Origin: Actinomycetes bacterium
Lineage (GTDB): Bacteria; Actinomycetota; Acidimicrobiia; Spongiisociales; UBA5794
DNA length: 19,484 bases
Direction of reading: 5' to 3'
Assembly: GCA_023336855.1 (NCBI GenBank)
Contig: JAMBLK010000154.1
Span: forward strand, 1-19,484
The position numbers were made by a program, and so were the translations under genes. Of this stretch, positions 7,499 through 13,515 are shown piece by piece. The notes beneath the pieces were generated by a model. That model worked only from the letters and a program-made list of their open reading frames with translations, was not told the DNA's origin and did not search any database. The number at the start of each line of letters is the position of its first letter. The stretch's first letter is position 1.

Positions 7499-8698
7499 AT
7501 GGATTTCTCTCACAACGCTCGGACGGTTGAGTACCTCGAACGTCTCCAGTCGTTCATGGACGAACGGGTCTATCCCGCCGAAGCGATCCAAGACGAGCAG
7601 GTCGCCGCACAGGGGAACCGGGTCGAAGCGACCCCGATTCTCCAGGAGCTGAAGGCGGAGGCCCGGTCCCGCGGACTCTGGAACCTCTTCCTCCCCGACC
7701 CCGAGTTCGGACCCGGACTCAAGAACATCGAGTACGCGCCTCTCGCCGAACTGACGGGACGCAGCCTCGAACTCGCGCCGGAGGCGGTGAACTCGTCGGC
7801 ACCCGATACCGGGAACATGGAAGTGATCTATCACTTCGGTACCGAAGAGCAGAAGGAACGCTGGCTTCTTCCGCTTCTCAACGGTGAGATCCGATCCTGT
7901 TTCTCAATGACCGAACCGGCCGTCGCATCGTCCGACCCGCGCAATCTCGAGACGACGGTCGTTCGTGACGGGGATGACTACATCGTCAACGGAACGAAGT
8001 GGTGGTCGACCGGCGGCAACTCGACGGACTGCAAGATTGCCATCGTCATGGGGATCACGAGCACGGATGCGTCGCCCAGGGATCGCTACTCGATGATCCT
8101 CGTGCCCAGCGACACGCCCGGCGTTGAGGTCCTTCGGGACGTCCCGGTGTTCGGCTACCACGACCGGGGCGGACACGCCGAGATCCGATACGACAACGTG
8201 CGCGTCCCCGCGTCGAACCTGATTGCCGGTGAAGGGGCGGGGTACATGATCGCCCAGGCGCGACTCGGCCCGGGCCGGGTTCATCACACGATGAGGGCGA
8301 TCGGCATGGCCGAGCGCGGGTTGGAGCTGATGGTGGCTCGAGCCAAGGAACGAGACGCGTTCGGTGGCCCGATCGCACGCCAGGGCGTTGTGCAGGACTG
8401 GATCGCAGAAGCTCGGTGGCGCATCAACCAGGCCCGCCTCCTCGTGCTGTACACGGCATGGAAACTCGACACGGTTGGGAATCGCGAGGCCCGCAGGGAG
8501 ATCTCGGAGATCAAGGTCGTCGTTCCGCGCATGACGTTGTGGGTGCTCGACAAGGCCATCCAGGTACACGGTGCTGCCGGCGTCTCAGACGACACGCCGC
8601 TCGCTCGCTTGTGGGCCGCCGCGAGAACCCTCAGGATCGCAGACGGCCCCGACGAGGTCCACCAGATGGTGATAGCAAGAAGAGAGATCGGGAGATGA
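7499..8698 (+). CDS. Acyl-CoA dehydrogenase (ACAD10/11-like)
   Basis: A 399-residue FAD enzyme that introduces the alpha-beta double bond in acyl-CoA, passing electrons to ETF. Seen: the N-terminal helical domain with FMDERVYPAE; the flavin/substrate segment MTEPAVASSDPRNLET and KWWSTGG in the middle beta domain; and a C-terminal helical domain ending ADGPDEVHQMVIAR, which fits the ACAD10/11-like and FadE branch in which GPDEVH replaces the usual GTxEI motif. Length matches the family. Substrate chain length is unknown. The ATG at 7499 follows a -10 by 6 nt with no Shine-Dalgarno, so it is probably leaderless and separate from the phosphate operon ending 40 bp upstream. The last base of its TGA is the first base of a repeat array. 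Confidence 0.93.
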   Translation: MDFSHNARTVEYLERLQSFMDERVYPAEAIQDEQVAAQGNRVEATPILQELKAEARSRGLWNLFLPDPEFGPGLKNIEYAPLAELTGRSLELAPEAVNSSAPDTGNMEVIYHFGTEEQKERWLLPLLNGEIRSCFSMTEPAVASSDPRNLETTVVRDGDDYIVNGTKWWSTGGNSTDCKIAIVMGITSTDASPRDRYSMILVPSDTPGVEVLRDVPVFGYHDRGGHAEIRYDNVRVPASNLIAGEGAGYMIAQARLGPGRVHHTMRAIGMAERGLELMVARAKERDAFGGPIARQGVVQDWIAEARWRINQARLLVLYTAWKLDTVGNREARREISEIKVVVPRMTLWVLDKAIQVHGAAGVSDDTPLARLWAAARTLRIADGPDEVHQMVIARREIGR

Positions 8699-8766
8699 GT
8701 AGATCAGTAGAGCAGTAGAGCAGTAGAGCAGTACTGATCTACTCGCCGCTGATCTACTGATCTACT
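8698..8766 (+). repeat. AGTAGATC/AGTAGAGC array with inverted copies
   Basis: One AGTAGATC and three AGTAGAGC units (8698-8729) are followed by AGTACTGATCTACT (8730-8743) and two inverted units GATCTACT (8751-8766). It fills the space between the convergent acyl-CoA dehydrogenase and RseB-like genes and can fold back on itself. Confidence 0.9.
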
Positions 8767-8799
8767 GGGTAGGCGCTCGGCGCAGCCGATCTCCTACCC
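8767..8799 (-). terminator. Hairpin overlapping the RseB-like stop codon
   Basis: Outer stem GGGTAGG (8767-8773) with CCTACCC (8793-8799), inner stem TCGGC/GCCGA with triloop GCA (8777-8789). The stop codon at 8794-8796 lies in one arm. No U-tract follows, as in the I-shaped terminators described for mycobacteria. Termination activity is inferred. Confidence 0.5.
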
Positions 8800-9729
8800 A
8801 AACAGGCGGCGCCACATTCGGGTCATCCAGCCATCGATACCTGGCTTCGGCAACTCGCCGAGTACCGCCTCGAGGTGGTCGGGGGGTAAGTCACCGACAA
8901 GAGCGATGGTCGTGCCGGGAGCGTTCCACATCACCCACAGGCTTGCCGGATTGATGACCCGCCAGTAGGACTGGCCGTCGACGGTGTACGGGAGCTCACC
9001 GTCGATCGCGTCTTCCCAGTTCACACGACCGGTCGTTGTGAATACCGAGAACGAGAACAGGCCGTCGGTATAGAAAGCCTGGCTGGCACCCTGGGGTCCG
9101 GCGTAGACGTCGACGAGTTGGTACCCGGCCGCATCGACCGGGAGACCGACCTGGTCCACCGGGAGCATCATCTCGTAGGGGTGCTCGTCCGTCATCGCCA
9201 TCTCTGGATCGACCGATACCGAGAACTCGATCATCGCTGAGTACCGGAACACGCTGCCGTCTCGGGCATAGACCTCGGTCGCGACGGGTGCGGAACTCGA
9301 ATCATCAACGATGATCCTCATTCGCAGGAATCCTGCCTCTGTGACGTCGAGGACATGGGCGGATCGTCCGAGGTGCTCCGTCGACCCGCTCGACGAAACG
9401 ACATATCGCGAACTCAGGTCGAACTGTGTCGCACCGATAAACGAGAGAGCAGCCCCGCTGGGGCCGTCGAAGCGCATCCGGCCGCCGCCGATCGTCGCAA
9501 GCGACGATCCCGAAGCCAGGGTGGCCATGCCTCCAAGGTGTTGAATCTCAACGACGCCGACGCTCTCGAGCCCATCCCAGGTCGTGCCGACCACCCTGCG
9601 TCCCGAGTAGACCGCGTCACCGGCATCGGCGAGATAGTCGGCGAGGTCGTCGGCGAGGGCGGGAACCACACCAACCACGGCGATCATGGCGACGAGGCCA
9701 CCTATCGTGAGCACCCGGCGGATGATCAT
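8794..9729 (-). CDS. Secreted RseB/MucB-like sigma-factor regulator
   Basis: A 311-residue protein with a signal peptide (basic MIIRR, hydrophobic core, probable cleavage after ALA at residue 26). The N-terminal part has the LolA-like beta-rich layout of RseB/MucB: an early YSGRR segment (about 41-45), a later LGRSAHVLDVTEAGFLRMRI segment, and DSSSAPVATEVYARDGSVF. In proteobacteria RseB binds mislocalised lipoproteins or LPS and protects the anti-sigma factor from proteolysis. Its ATG overlaps the anti-sigma stop (ATGA, 9726-9729), which supports translational coupling and a joint role. The C-terminal half, which includes YWRVINPASLWVMWN, is less clearly assigned. The family assignment rests on context plus weak sequence resemblance. 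Confidence 0.7.
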   Translation of the reverse strand: MIIRRVLTIGGLVAMIAVVGVVPALADDLADYLADAGDAVYSGRRVVGTTWDGLESVGVVEIQHLGGMATLASGSSLATIGGGRMRFDGPSGAALSFIGATQFDLSSRYVVSSSGSTEHLGRSAHVLDVTEAGFLRMRIIVDDSSSAPVATEVYARDGSVFRYSAMIEFSVSVDPEMAMTDEHPYEMMLPVDQVGLPVDAAGYQLVDVYAGPQGASQAFYTDGLFSFSVFTTTGRVNWEDAIDGELPYTVDGQSYWRVINPASLWVMWNAPGTTIALVGDLPPDHLEAVLGELPKPGIDGWMTRMWRRLFG

Positions 9730-10331
9730 GGTGCCGCCAACTCGATTGCAGCCGGAAGGACGGCGAAGCCGGGCTCGGCCGATGCCCTGGCGATGTGATG
9801 GGTCGCCAGATCATCGAGAACGAACACCGGGTCGCCACTACCGCCCACGGCAAGGCCAACGAGAAGTGCAGCCGCCGCGGCGGCGCCAATGCCACCTGCG
9901 ACGATGCGCCGGCGTCGCGGAGGAGCCGGCGTCGCGGCGATCTCTCCCGTCATCGTCGTGTCGACGCCTGGGAGCGAACGGACGGCGATCCGGGCTCCGT
10001 CAAGCTCTTGCAGCTCAGCCCGGCAGTCGGAACAGTCGACAAGATGCTTCGTGACTCGCCGGTGCTCCAGCGTGACCAATTCCCCGTCCAGATACGCAGA
10101 GAGCCGATCACCGAGGTGTCCATCAGGCAGGAGCGCCGCTGGAACCTCGAACTCAGGCAGCAGCCTGAGCGACGTGCGAACGTGGCGCAGAGCGAGGAAC
10201 TCCTTGATCGCATCCTCATCTCCGTCGAGCAACTCGCTGACGACGACCACCTCGGCCGGTGTCAGCTGGCCGTCGAGGTAGGCGGAGAACAACTCGCCGT
10301 GTGCGTCGGGATCGAAGATCAGATCGGCCAT
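9726..10331 (-). CDS. Anti-sigma factor with tandem zinc-finger (ZAS/HC2) domains
   Basis: A 201-residue membrane-anchored anti-sigma factor. The second N-terminal module (about 77-112) has LSAYLDGEL followed by the zinc-binding H96-x3-C100-x2-C103. A first module (about 15-55) starts with the near-identical FSAYLDGQL but lacks the His and Cys ligands, so it looks like a degenerate duplicate. A basic stretch (PPRRRR, 137-142) precedes one transmembrane helix (about 143-163), leaving a short C-terminal tail outside the cell. It would hold the ECF sigma factor inactive at the membrane. Its ATG overlaps the end of the sigma gene by 13 bp and its stop overlaps the RseB-like start, so all three are one coupled operon. 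Confidence 0.85.
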   Translation of the reverse strand: MADLIFDPDAHGELFSAYLDGQLTPAEVVVVSELLDGDEDAIKEFLALRHVRTSLRLLPEFEVPAALLPDGHLGDRLSAYLDGELVTLEHRRVTKHLVDCSDCRAELQELDGARIAVRSLPGVDTTMTGEIAATPAPPRRRRIVAGGIGAAAAAALLVGLAVGGSGDPVFVLDDLATHHIARASAEPGFAVLPAAIELAAP

Positions 10332-10828
10332 GTCAGCATCCCCCTGAGGAGCTTGCGGCCGCGATGGATCCGACTCCGCACCGTGCCAACCGGGACGTCG
10401 GTCGCCTCGGCGATCTCGTCGTATGCCAGGCCAACGACGTCGCAGAGCACGACCGCCTCACGGAACTCGTACGGGAGCTTGAGAAGCGCCGATTGCACGT
10501 CGTCGGACAGTCGAATGGAGGAGAGCACCTCATCGGGCGAGGGGCTCGAGCCAAGAGAGTGGTGATCGCCTTCCGGCAGCGCCGACTCCGGGCGGCGCTT
10601 CTTCTTCCTGATGCCGTCGAGAAAGGCATTGCGCGTGATCCGCCAGAGCCAACCGTCGAACGATCCGGGTTGATAGGAAGGCAGCCCCTTCCGAACGCGG
10701 AGAAGCACCTCTTGAACGAGGTCGGCCGCATCATCCGGATTCCCGGTGAGGCGGTAGGCGAAGTTGTAGATCTTGCGCCCATGGCGATGTGCAACTTCTT
10801 CCCAGGTCGGCGCTAATTCGTCAGTCAT
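10319..10828 (-). CDS. ECF RNA polymerase sigma factor (SigE-like)
   Basis: A 169-residue extracytoplasmic-function sigma factor. Region 2 covers about 16-81, with the core-binding DLVQEVLLRV (36-46) and the -10-recognising segment around WLWRITRNAFLDGIRKKKRR. Region 4 covers about 108-163, with helix-turn-helix LAYDEIAEATDVPVGTVRSR and the HRGRKLL C-terminal helix. Length and order fit the family. The ATG at 10826-10828 follows GGGGAG. A GGAACC-N16-CGTT motif upstream resembles the SigE/SigH-type -35/-10 of actinobacteria and suggests autoregulation. With the anti-sigma and RseB-like genes it forms a likely envelope-stress module. Mycobacterial sigE clusters also contain a tat gene, as does this locus, but the exact orthologue is not proved. 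Confidence 0.92.
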   Translation of the reverse strand: MTDELAPTWEEVAHRHGRKIYNFAYRLTGNPDDAADLVQEVLLRVRKGLPSYQPGSFDGWLWRITRNAFLDGIRKKKRRPESALPEGDHHSLGSSPSPDEVLSSIRLSDDVQSALLKLPYEFREAVVLCDVVGLAYDEIAEATDVPVGTVRSRIHRGRKLLRGMLTWPI

Positions 10829-10848
10829 GTCTCCCCACTACCGTGGGA
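10829..10848 (-). other. Hairpin covering the sigma-factor Shine-Dalgarno
   Basis: The minus strand reads CTCCCAC-GGTA-GTGGGGAG directly before AC-ATG. The 3' arm contains the GGGGAG Shine-Dalgarno. The stem is 7 bp with one bulged G. The 5' arm would be largely missing from transcripts made from the ECF promoter but present in read-through from tatA. Confidence 0.4.
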
Positions 10849-10850
10849 GA

Positions 10851-10876
10851 AACGCCCGACAGACCGATCCGGTTCC
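10851..10876 (-). promoter_or_regulatory. Putative ECF sigma promoter of sigma/anti-sigma operon
   Basis: The minus strand reads GGAACC (10876-10871), 16 nt, then CGTT (10854-10851), matching the consensus known for many ECF sigma factors. Transcription would start near 10842-10844, about 15 nt before the ATG. Confidence 0.5.
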
Positions 10877-10894
10877 CGAAAACTTGTTCGGGAA
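10873..10894 (-). terminator. Hairpin directly after the tatA stop
   Basis: TTCCCGAA and TTCGGGAA form a perfect 8-bp stem with a 6-nt loop immediately after the tatA stop codon. No U-tract follows. It partly overlaps the putative ECF -35, so it may be terminator, regulatory or both. Confidence 0.4.
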
Positions 10895-11089
10895 TCAGTC
10901 TTCTTTGGAGTCGGATTTGGCGTCATCGTCCTCGACGCCTTCTTCGACGCCCTTCTTGAACTCCTTCGTCGAGGCACCGATCGATCGGGCCAGGCCTGGG
11001 AGCTTCGAAGCGCCGAAGAGCAGGAGGACCACCACCAGGATGATCAGCAGTTCCGGCCCACCGATGTTCTTGATGAAAGCAAAAAACAC
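10895..11089 (-). CDS. tatA: Sec-independent translocase subunit TatA
   Basis: A 64-residue single-helix membrane protein that multimerises to form the translocation path for folded proteins of the twin-arginine pathway. The short N-terminus is followed by a transmembrane helix (about 12-26, LLIILVVVLLLFG), the hinge FGASKLPGLARSIGAS typical of TatA, an amphipathic helix (KEFKKGVEE), and an acidic charged tail ending DSKED. The start is a GTG (11087-11089) with AAAGGA 5 nt upstream; no in-frame ATG is available. The FG hinge and short tail favour TatA over TatB. No tatB or tatC is in the window. It sits 66 bp upstream of the sigma gene on the same strand. Confidence 0.93.
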   Translation of the reverse strand: MFFAFIKNIGGPELLIILVVVLLLFGASKLPGLARSIGASTKEFKKGVEEGVEDDDAKSDSKED

Positions 11090-11111
11090 AGAGTTCCTTT
11101 CTGTGAGAACG

Positions 11112-11117
11112 AGTCTA
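11112..11117 (-). promoter_or_regulatory. -10 element of tatA
   Basis: TAGACT on the minus strand, about 22 nt before the GTG, in the recurring CTAGNNT context. No clear -35. Confidence 0.4.
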
Positions 11118-11165
11118 GATGGGTGCCGGGACTCAGGTGACGGTTCGCCGTCCTGACTCGTTCTC

Positions 11166-11205
11166 GGTACTGAGCCCAGTACTCAGTACTCCCGGCGAAG
11201 CCGGG
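11166..11205 (-). repeat. AGTACT-type array plus triloop hairpin at a gene end
   Basis: Directly after the stop of the 11206-12171 gene the minus strand has CCCGGC-TTC-GCCGGG (11205-11191), then AGTACTG-AGTACTG-GG-CTCAGTACC (11190-11166). The hairpin has a perfect 6-bp stem and a 3-nt loop. GTACTGAG and CTCAGTAC in the array form an interrupted palindrome. Confidence 0.85.
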
Positions 11206-12171
11206 TCACTGCACCGCGAAACCGTCTACGAACGCTTGGAGACGCTCCCGGGTGATAAAGCGGCAACGGGGATCGGCGCGCTCTTTCTCGTACACGAGGT
11301 AAGGCCCGAACTTGTCCGTGATGAGCAGAGCACGTTGGGGGCTGGTCTGTGCAACCTTGATCGTGAACGTGTTGACGGTGCGCTCGCCGAGTTCAGGGTG
11401 TTCGCCCTCAGCGTGAGGGGCGATCACAACAAGCACGTCGACACCGGCCTTACGAGCCCTGTACATCTCTGCGGTCCCGCTCTCCGGAGTTGCAAGCCCC
11501 GCCCGCTCGACCTCGACTTCGTAACCGGCGGTCCTGAGAAGCGAGATCGATAGATCCTGAAGCGACACGTTGGTCGGGTCAACCCCGGCAGCCCGGAGCC
11601 GTGCTTCGACCGACTTGGCGATGACGATCTCGTTGAGGAATGGCGGGAGACCCTCTTGCGACTCCCGATCGACGAGACCGGGCTGGAACTCGAAATCCTG
11701 TTCACCGAGATGAGCGAGTGGGTCGAAACCAGTGGCCGACGCGTGAGGAACGAGTTCGGGAGCCACTATCTCTGGAATCTCACCCGGAACTTCGAGTTCG
11801 ATGACTCCGATCTCGACGGGTTCTTCACCAAGGCGTCCGTAGACGGTGGCACGAGTGACCTGCTCGATCGGCAGACCGTGGGTCTTCTTCTCGTGTAGCA
11901 CCAACGACGCGTCATGGCACAACAGGTCCCGGAGATGGTCGTCAATCTCGCCCTGGGGCAGAGGCACCGCGTAATAGACCTCAGCTATCTCGCCCCGGAC
12001 ATGGAAGTCGGCGAGGATCGGCCTGAGCTGATCCCGTGCAACGCGAGCAGAACCGGAGCCGGCGCTCACGTCCGCGGGAGTACTCCTCATGATCGACATG
12101 ACCGCCCAGATGATCCCGAGAAGAACCATGCCGACAACAACGACGATGACTGCGGTGACGGTGGGGCTCAA
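11206..12171 (-). CDS. Uncharacterised membrane-anchored protein, possible nuclease-like C-terminal fold
   Basis: A 321-residue protein of unknown function. A single N-terminal transmembrane helix (about 7-27) is followed by a cytoplasmic or extracytoplasmic region with an acidic, proline-containing linker (about 115-165). The C-terminal segment (about 205-320) reads as alternating strands and helices: LLRTAGYEVEVERAG, VDVLVVIAPH, VNTFTIKVAQ, RALLITDKFG, then a final helix FITRERLQAFVDGF. The order vaguely recalls Mrr/restriction-endonuclease-like folds, but the catalytic D-(E/Q)xK pair is not evident, so this is only a hint. The start is TTG at 12169-12171 with AAGGAG 8 nt upstream. It lies between whiB and tatA on the same strand. 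Confidence 0.75.
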   Translation of the reverse strand: MSPTVTAVIVVVVGMVLLGIIWAVMSIMRSTPADVSAGSGSARVARDQLRPILADFHVRGEIAEVYYAVPLPQGEIDDHLRDLLCHDASLVLHEKKTHGLPIEQVTRATVYGRLGEEPVEIGVIELEVPGEIPEIVAPELVPHASATGFDPLAHLGEQDFEFQPGLVDRESQEGLPPFLNEIVIAKSVEARLRAAGVDPTNVSLQDLSISLLRTAGYEVEVERAGLATPESGTAEMYRARKAGVDVLVVIAPHAEGEHPELGERTVNTFTIKVAQTSPQRALLITDKFGPYLVYEKERADPRCRFITRERLQAFVDGFAVQ

Positions 12172-12212
12172 CCGAGTGGCTCCTTCGTGTGACGTGCTAC
12201 TTGGTGCAATGC

Positions 12213-12252
12213 ACTACCGCGATTCTACGCCGGGCGGCGGAGCCGCCGGTAG
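12213..12252 (-). other. GC-rich nested inverted repeat upstream of the 11206-12171 gene
   Basis: Inner stem GGCGGC-GGA-GCCGCC (12233-12247) with possible outer stem CTACCG (12213-12218) and CGGTAG (12247-12252). It lies between whiB and the next gene; TAGAAT on the minus strand (12227-12222) inside it could be a -10. Role unknown. Confidence 0.45.
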
Positions 12253-12260
12253 TCCGTTGA

Positions 12261-12303
12261 GAAGTACTGGGTGCTCAGTACTCAGTACTTCCGGCTTCGC
12301 CGG
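12261..12303 (-). repeat. AGTACT-type array plus triloop hairpin after whiB
   Basis: After the whiB stop (12305-12307) and one base, the minus strand has CCGGC-GAA-GCCGG (12303-12291), then GAAGTACTGAGTACTGAG, CACC and CAGTACTTC (12291-12261). The array begins and ends with GAAGTACTG/CAGTACTTC, an inverted repeat. Confidence 0.85.
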
Positions 12304-12304
12304 C

Positions 12305-12592
12305 TCACACCGCTCGACGTCGGGTTGCTGCGATCTGGCGCTCTTTGCGGATCTTGCGACGCTCACGTTCGGACATCGCACCCCAGATTCCGAACTTCTC
12401 GCTCGACACGATCGCGAACTCGAGGCACTCGCCGAGGACGGTGCACTCGCGACATATGCCTTTGGCAGTACGGGTCGAGGCTCCTCGCTCGGGGAAGAAC
12501 AGGTCGGGATCGGCACCGCGACAGTTGGCAAAATCCTGCCAGGACAGGTCGAAGCCCTCCGCTTGCAGGGCTTCAATGAACTCGCCAAACAT
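12305..12592 (-). CDS. WhiB-family iron-sulfur transcriptional regulator
   Basis: A 95-residue [4Fe-4S] protein that works with the housekeeping sigma factor to sense redox or NO and control transcription. The four cluster cysteines are C24, C47, C50 and C56 (the CxxC-x5-C pattern of the family), followed by GIWGAM (68-73) in place of the usual G(V/I)WGG turn, then a basic DNA-contacting tail (RERRKIRKERQ, RRR). The ATG at 12590-12592 is chosen because GGGAG lies 5 nt upstream; a longer frame from 12640 would add 16 residues overlapping the leader. A good promoter lies upstream. It is divergent from sdhCAB, which it could regulate. Which WhiB subclass it belongs to is not resolved. Confidence 0.92.
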   Translation of the reverse strand: MFGEFIEALQAEGFDLSWQDFANCRGADPDLFFPERGASTRTAKGICRECTVLGECLEFAIVSSEKFGIWGAMSERERRKIRKERQIAATRRRAV

Positions 12593-12610
12593 CAAGACTC
12601 CCAGAGAGGT

Positions 12611-12620
12611 GTAATTACAA
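12611..12620. promoter_or_regulatory. Palindrome TGTAATTACA in the whiB leader
   Basis: A perfect 10-bp AT-rich palindrome in an otherwise GC-rich region, right at or just after the predicted whiB transcription start. It could be an operator half-site pair. No regulator can be named. Confidence 0.35.
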
Positions 12621-12628
12621 CAGTGGGA

Positions 12629-12657
12629 TTCTCCCAACACCGCGCGCGCTTGTCAAC
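12629..12657 (-). promoter_or_regulatory. Promoter of whiB
   Basis: The minus strand has TTGACA (12657-12652), a 17-bp spacer and GAGAAT (12634-12629). It is the best match to a housekeeping consensus in the window. The expected start is near 12622, giving a leader of about 30 nt. Confidence 0.65.
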
Positions 12658-12701
12658 CTGAATCTCAGCGCGCGCCTTGTCTTGCAACGATCGCGGTCGT
12701 T

Positions 12702-12730
12702 TCGACAGACGGAGTTGAGGACGCGATAAT
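12702..12730 (+). promoter_or_regulatory. Promoter of sdhCAB
   Basis: TCGACA (12702-12707), 17-bp spacer, GATAAT (12725-12730). The leader to the GTG start is about 23 nt and carries GGAGG at 12748-12752. Confidence 0.5.
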
Positions 12731-12760
12731 CACTCTGTCGAACCATCGGAGGAACACACA

Positions 12761-13501
12761 GTGACGACGAAGACACGTCGCCTCGAGGTCAACCGGCGAT
12801 CCGGATGGCGCTCCTGGCTCGGACCCTTCTTCACTTCCGACATCGGGATGAAGTGGATGATGGCCTTGACCGGCGCCGGGCTCCTCGCCTACGTCCTGGT
12901 CCACATGATCGGCAACATGAAGATCTACCTGGGCGCGGAGGATCTGGATCACTACGCGGAGGCGCTGAAGACACTCCTCTACCCGATCGTTCCCGAGACC
13001 GGTGTGCTCTGGCTCTTCCGGTTCGGCCTCCTCGCCATGTTCGGAGTCCACATCTGGTCCGCCGCCGTCCTCACGCTCAGGAATCGTGCGGCACGCGGAA
13101 AGATCCGGTACGAGGCCAAGAGGCAGTACTCCGCCGTCAACTACGCAAACCGCACGATGCGCTGGGGCGGCGTCATCATCCTGCTCTTCGTCATCTTCCA
13201 CATCGGAGATCTGACGACCGGCACCTTCAACTCCGAGTTTGTGAGCGGCTCGGTCTACAACAACGTGATCTACAGCTTTGAGCGCTGGTACGTCGCTCTC
13301 TTCTACGTGGCCGCTCAGATCGCTCTTGCATTCCACATCTACCACGGGGCATGGAGTGTCTTCCAGAGCCTCGGTCTCTCCAACCCCCGATACAACGACT
13401 GGCGCCGATGGTTCGCTGTGGCCTTCGCACTTGCGATCCTCATCGGGAACTCATCGATCCCGATCGCTGTGCAGTTCGGTCTCTTCACGGTCTCCGGCTG
13501 A
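12761..13501 (+). CDS. sdhC: Succinate dehydrogenase cytochrome b subunit (type B, five-helix)
   Basis: A 246-residue membrane anchor of complex II, carrying haem b and the quinone site. About five hydrophobic segments are visible (roughly 28-50, 80-105, 130-152, 175-200, 212-235), with histidines placed as haem ligands in YVLVHMIGN, GVHIW, IFHIGD and AFHIYHG. This is the long single-subunit, di-haem cytochrome b558-type form, so no sdhD is expected and none is present. The start is GTG at 12761 with GGAGG 8 nt upstream. sdhA begins 14 bp after the stop. It is divergent from whiB across 168 bp that hold both promoters. Confidence 0.94.
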   Translation: MTTKTRRLEVNRRSGWRSWLGPFFTSDIGMKWMMALTGAGLLAYVLVHMIGNMKIYLGAEDLDHYAEALKTLLYPIVPETGVLWLFRFGLLAMFGVHIWSAAVLTLRNRAARGKIRYEAKRQYSAVNYANRTMRWGGVIILLFVIFHIGDLTTGTFNSEFVSGSVYNNVIYSFERWYVALFYVAAQIALAFHIYHGAWSVFQSLGLSNPRYNDWRRWFAVAFALAILIGNSSIPIAVQFGLFTVSG

Positions 13502-13515
13502 GAAAGGGCATCATC

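Noticed and set aside
11191..11205. UUCG tetraloop hairpin
   Set aside because: The stem closes around TTC as a triloop; the bases after TTCG do not give the C(UUCG)G closing pair.
13351..13515. N-terminal extension of sdhA
   Set aside because: The frame is open but overlaps sdhC in another frame, and the translated sequence is unlike SdhA; the GTG at 13516 has a Shine-Dalgarno.
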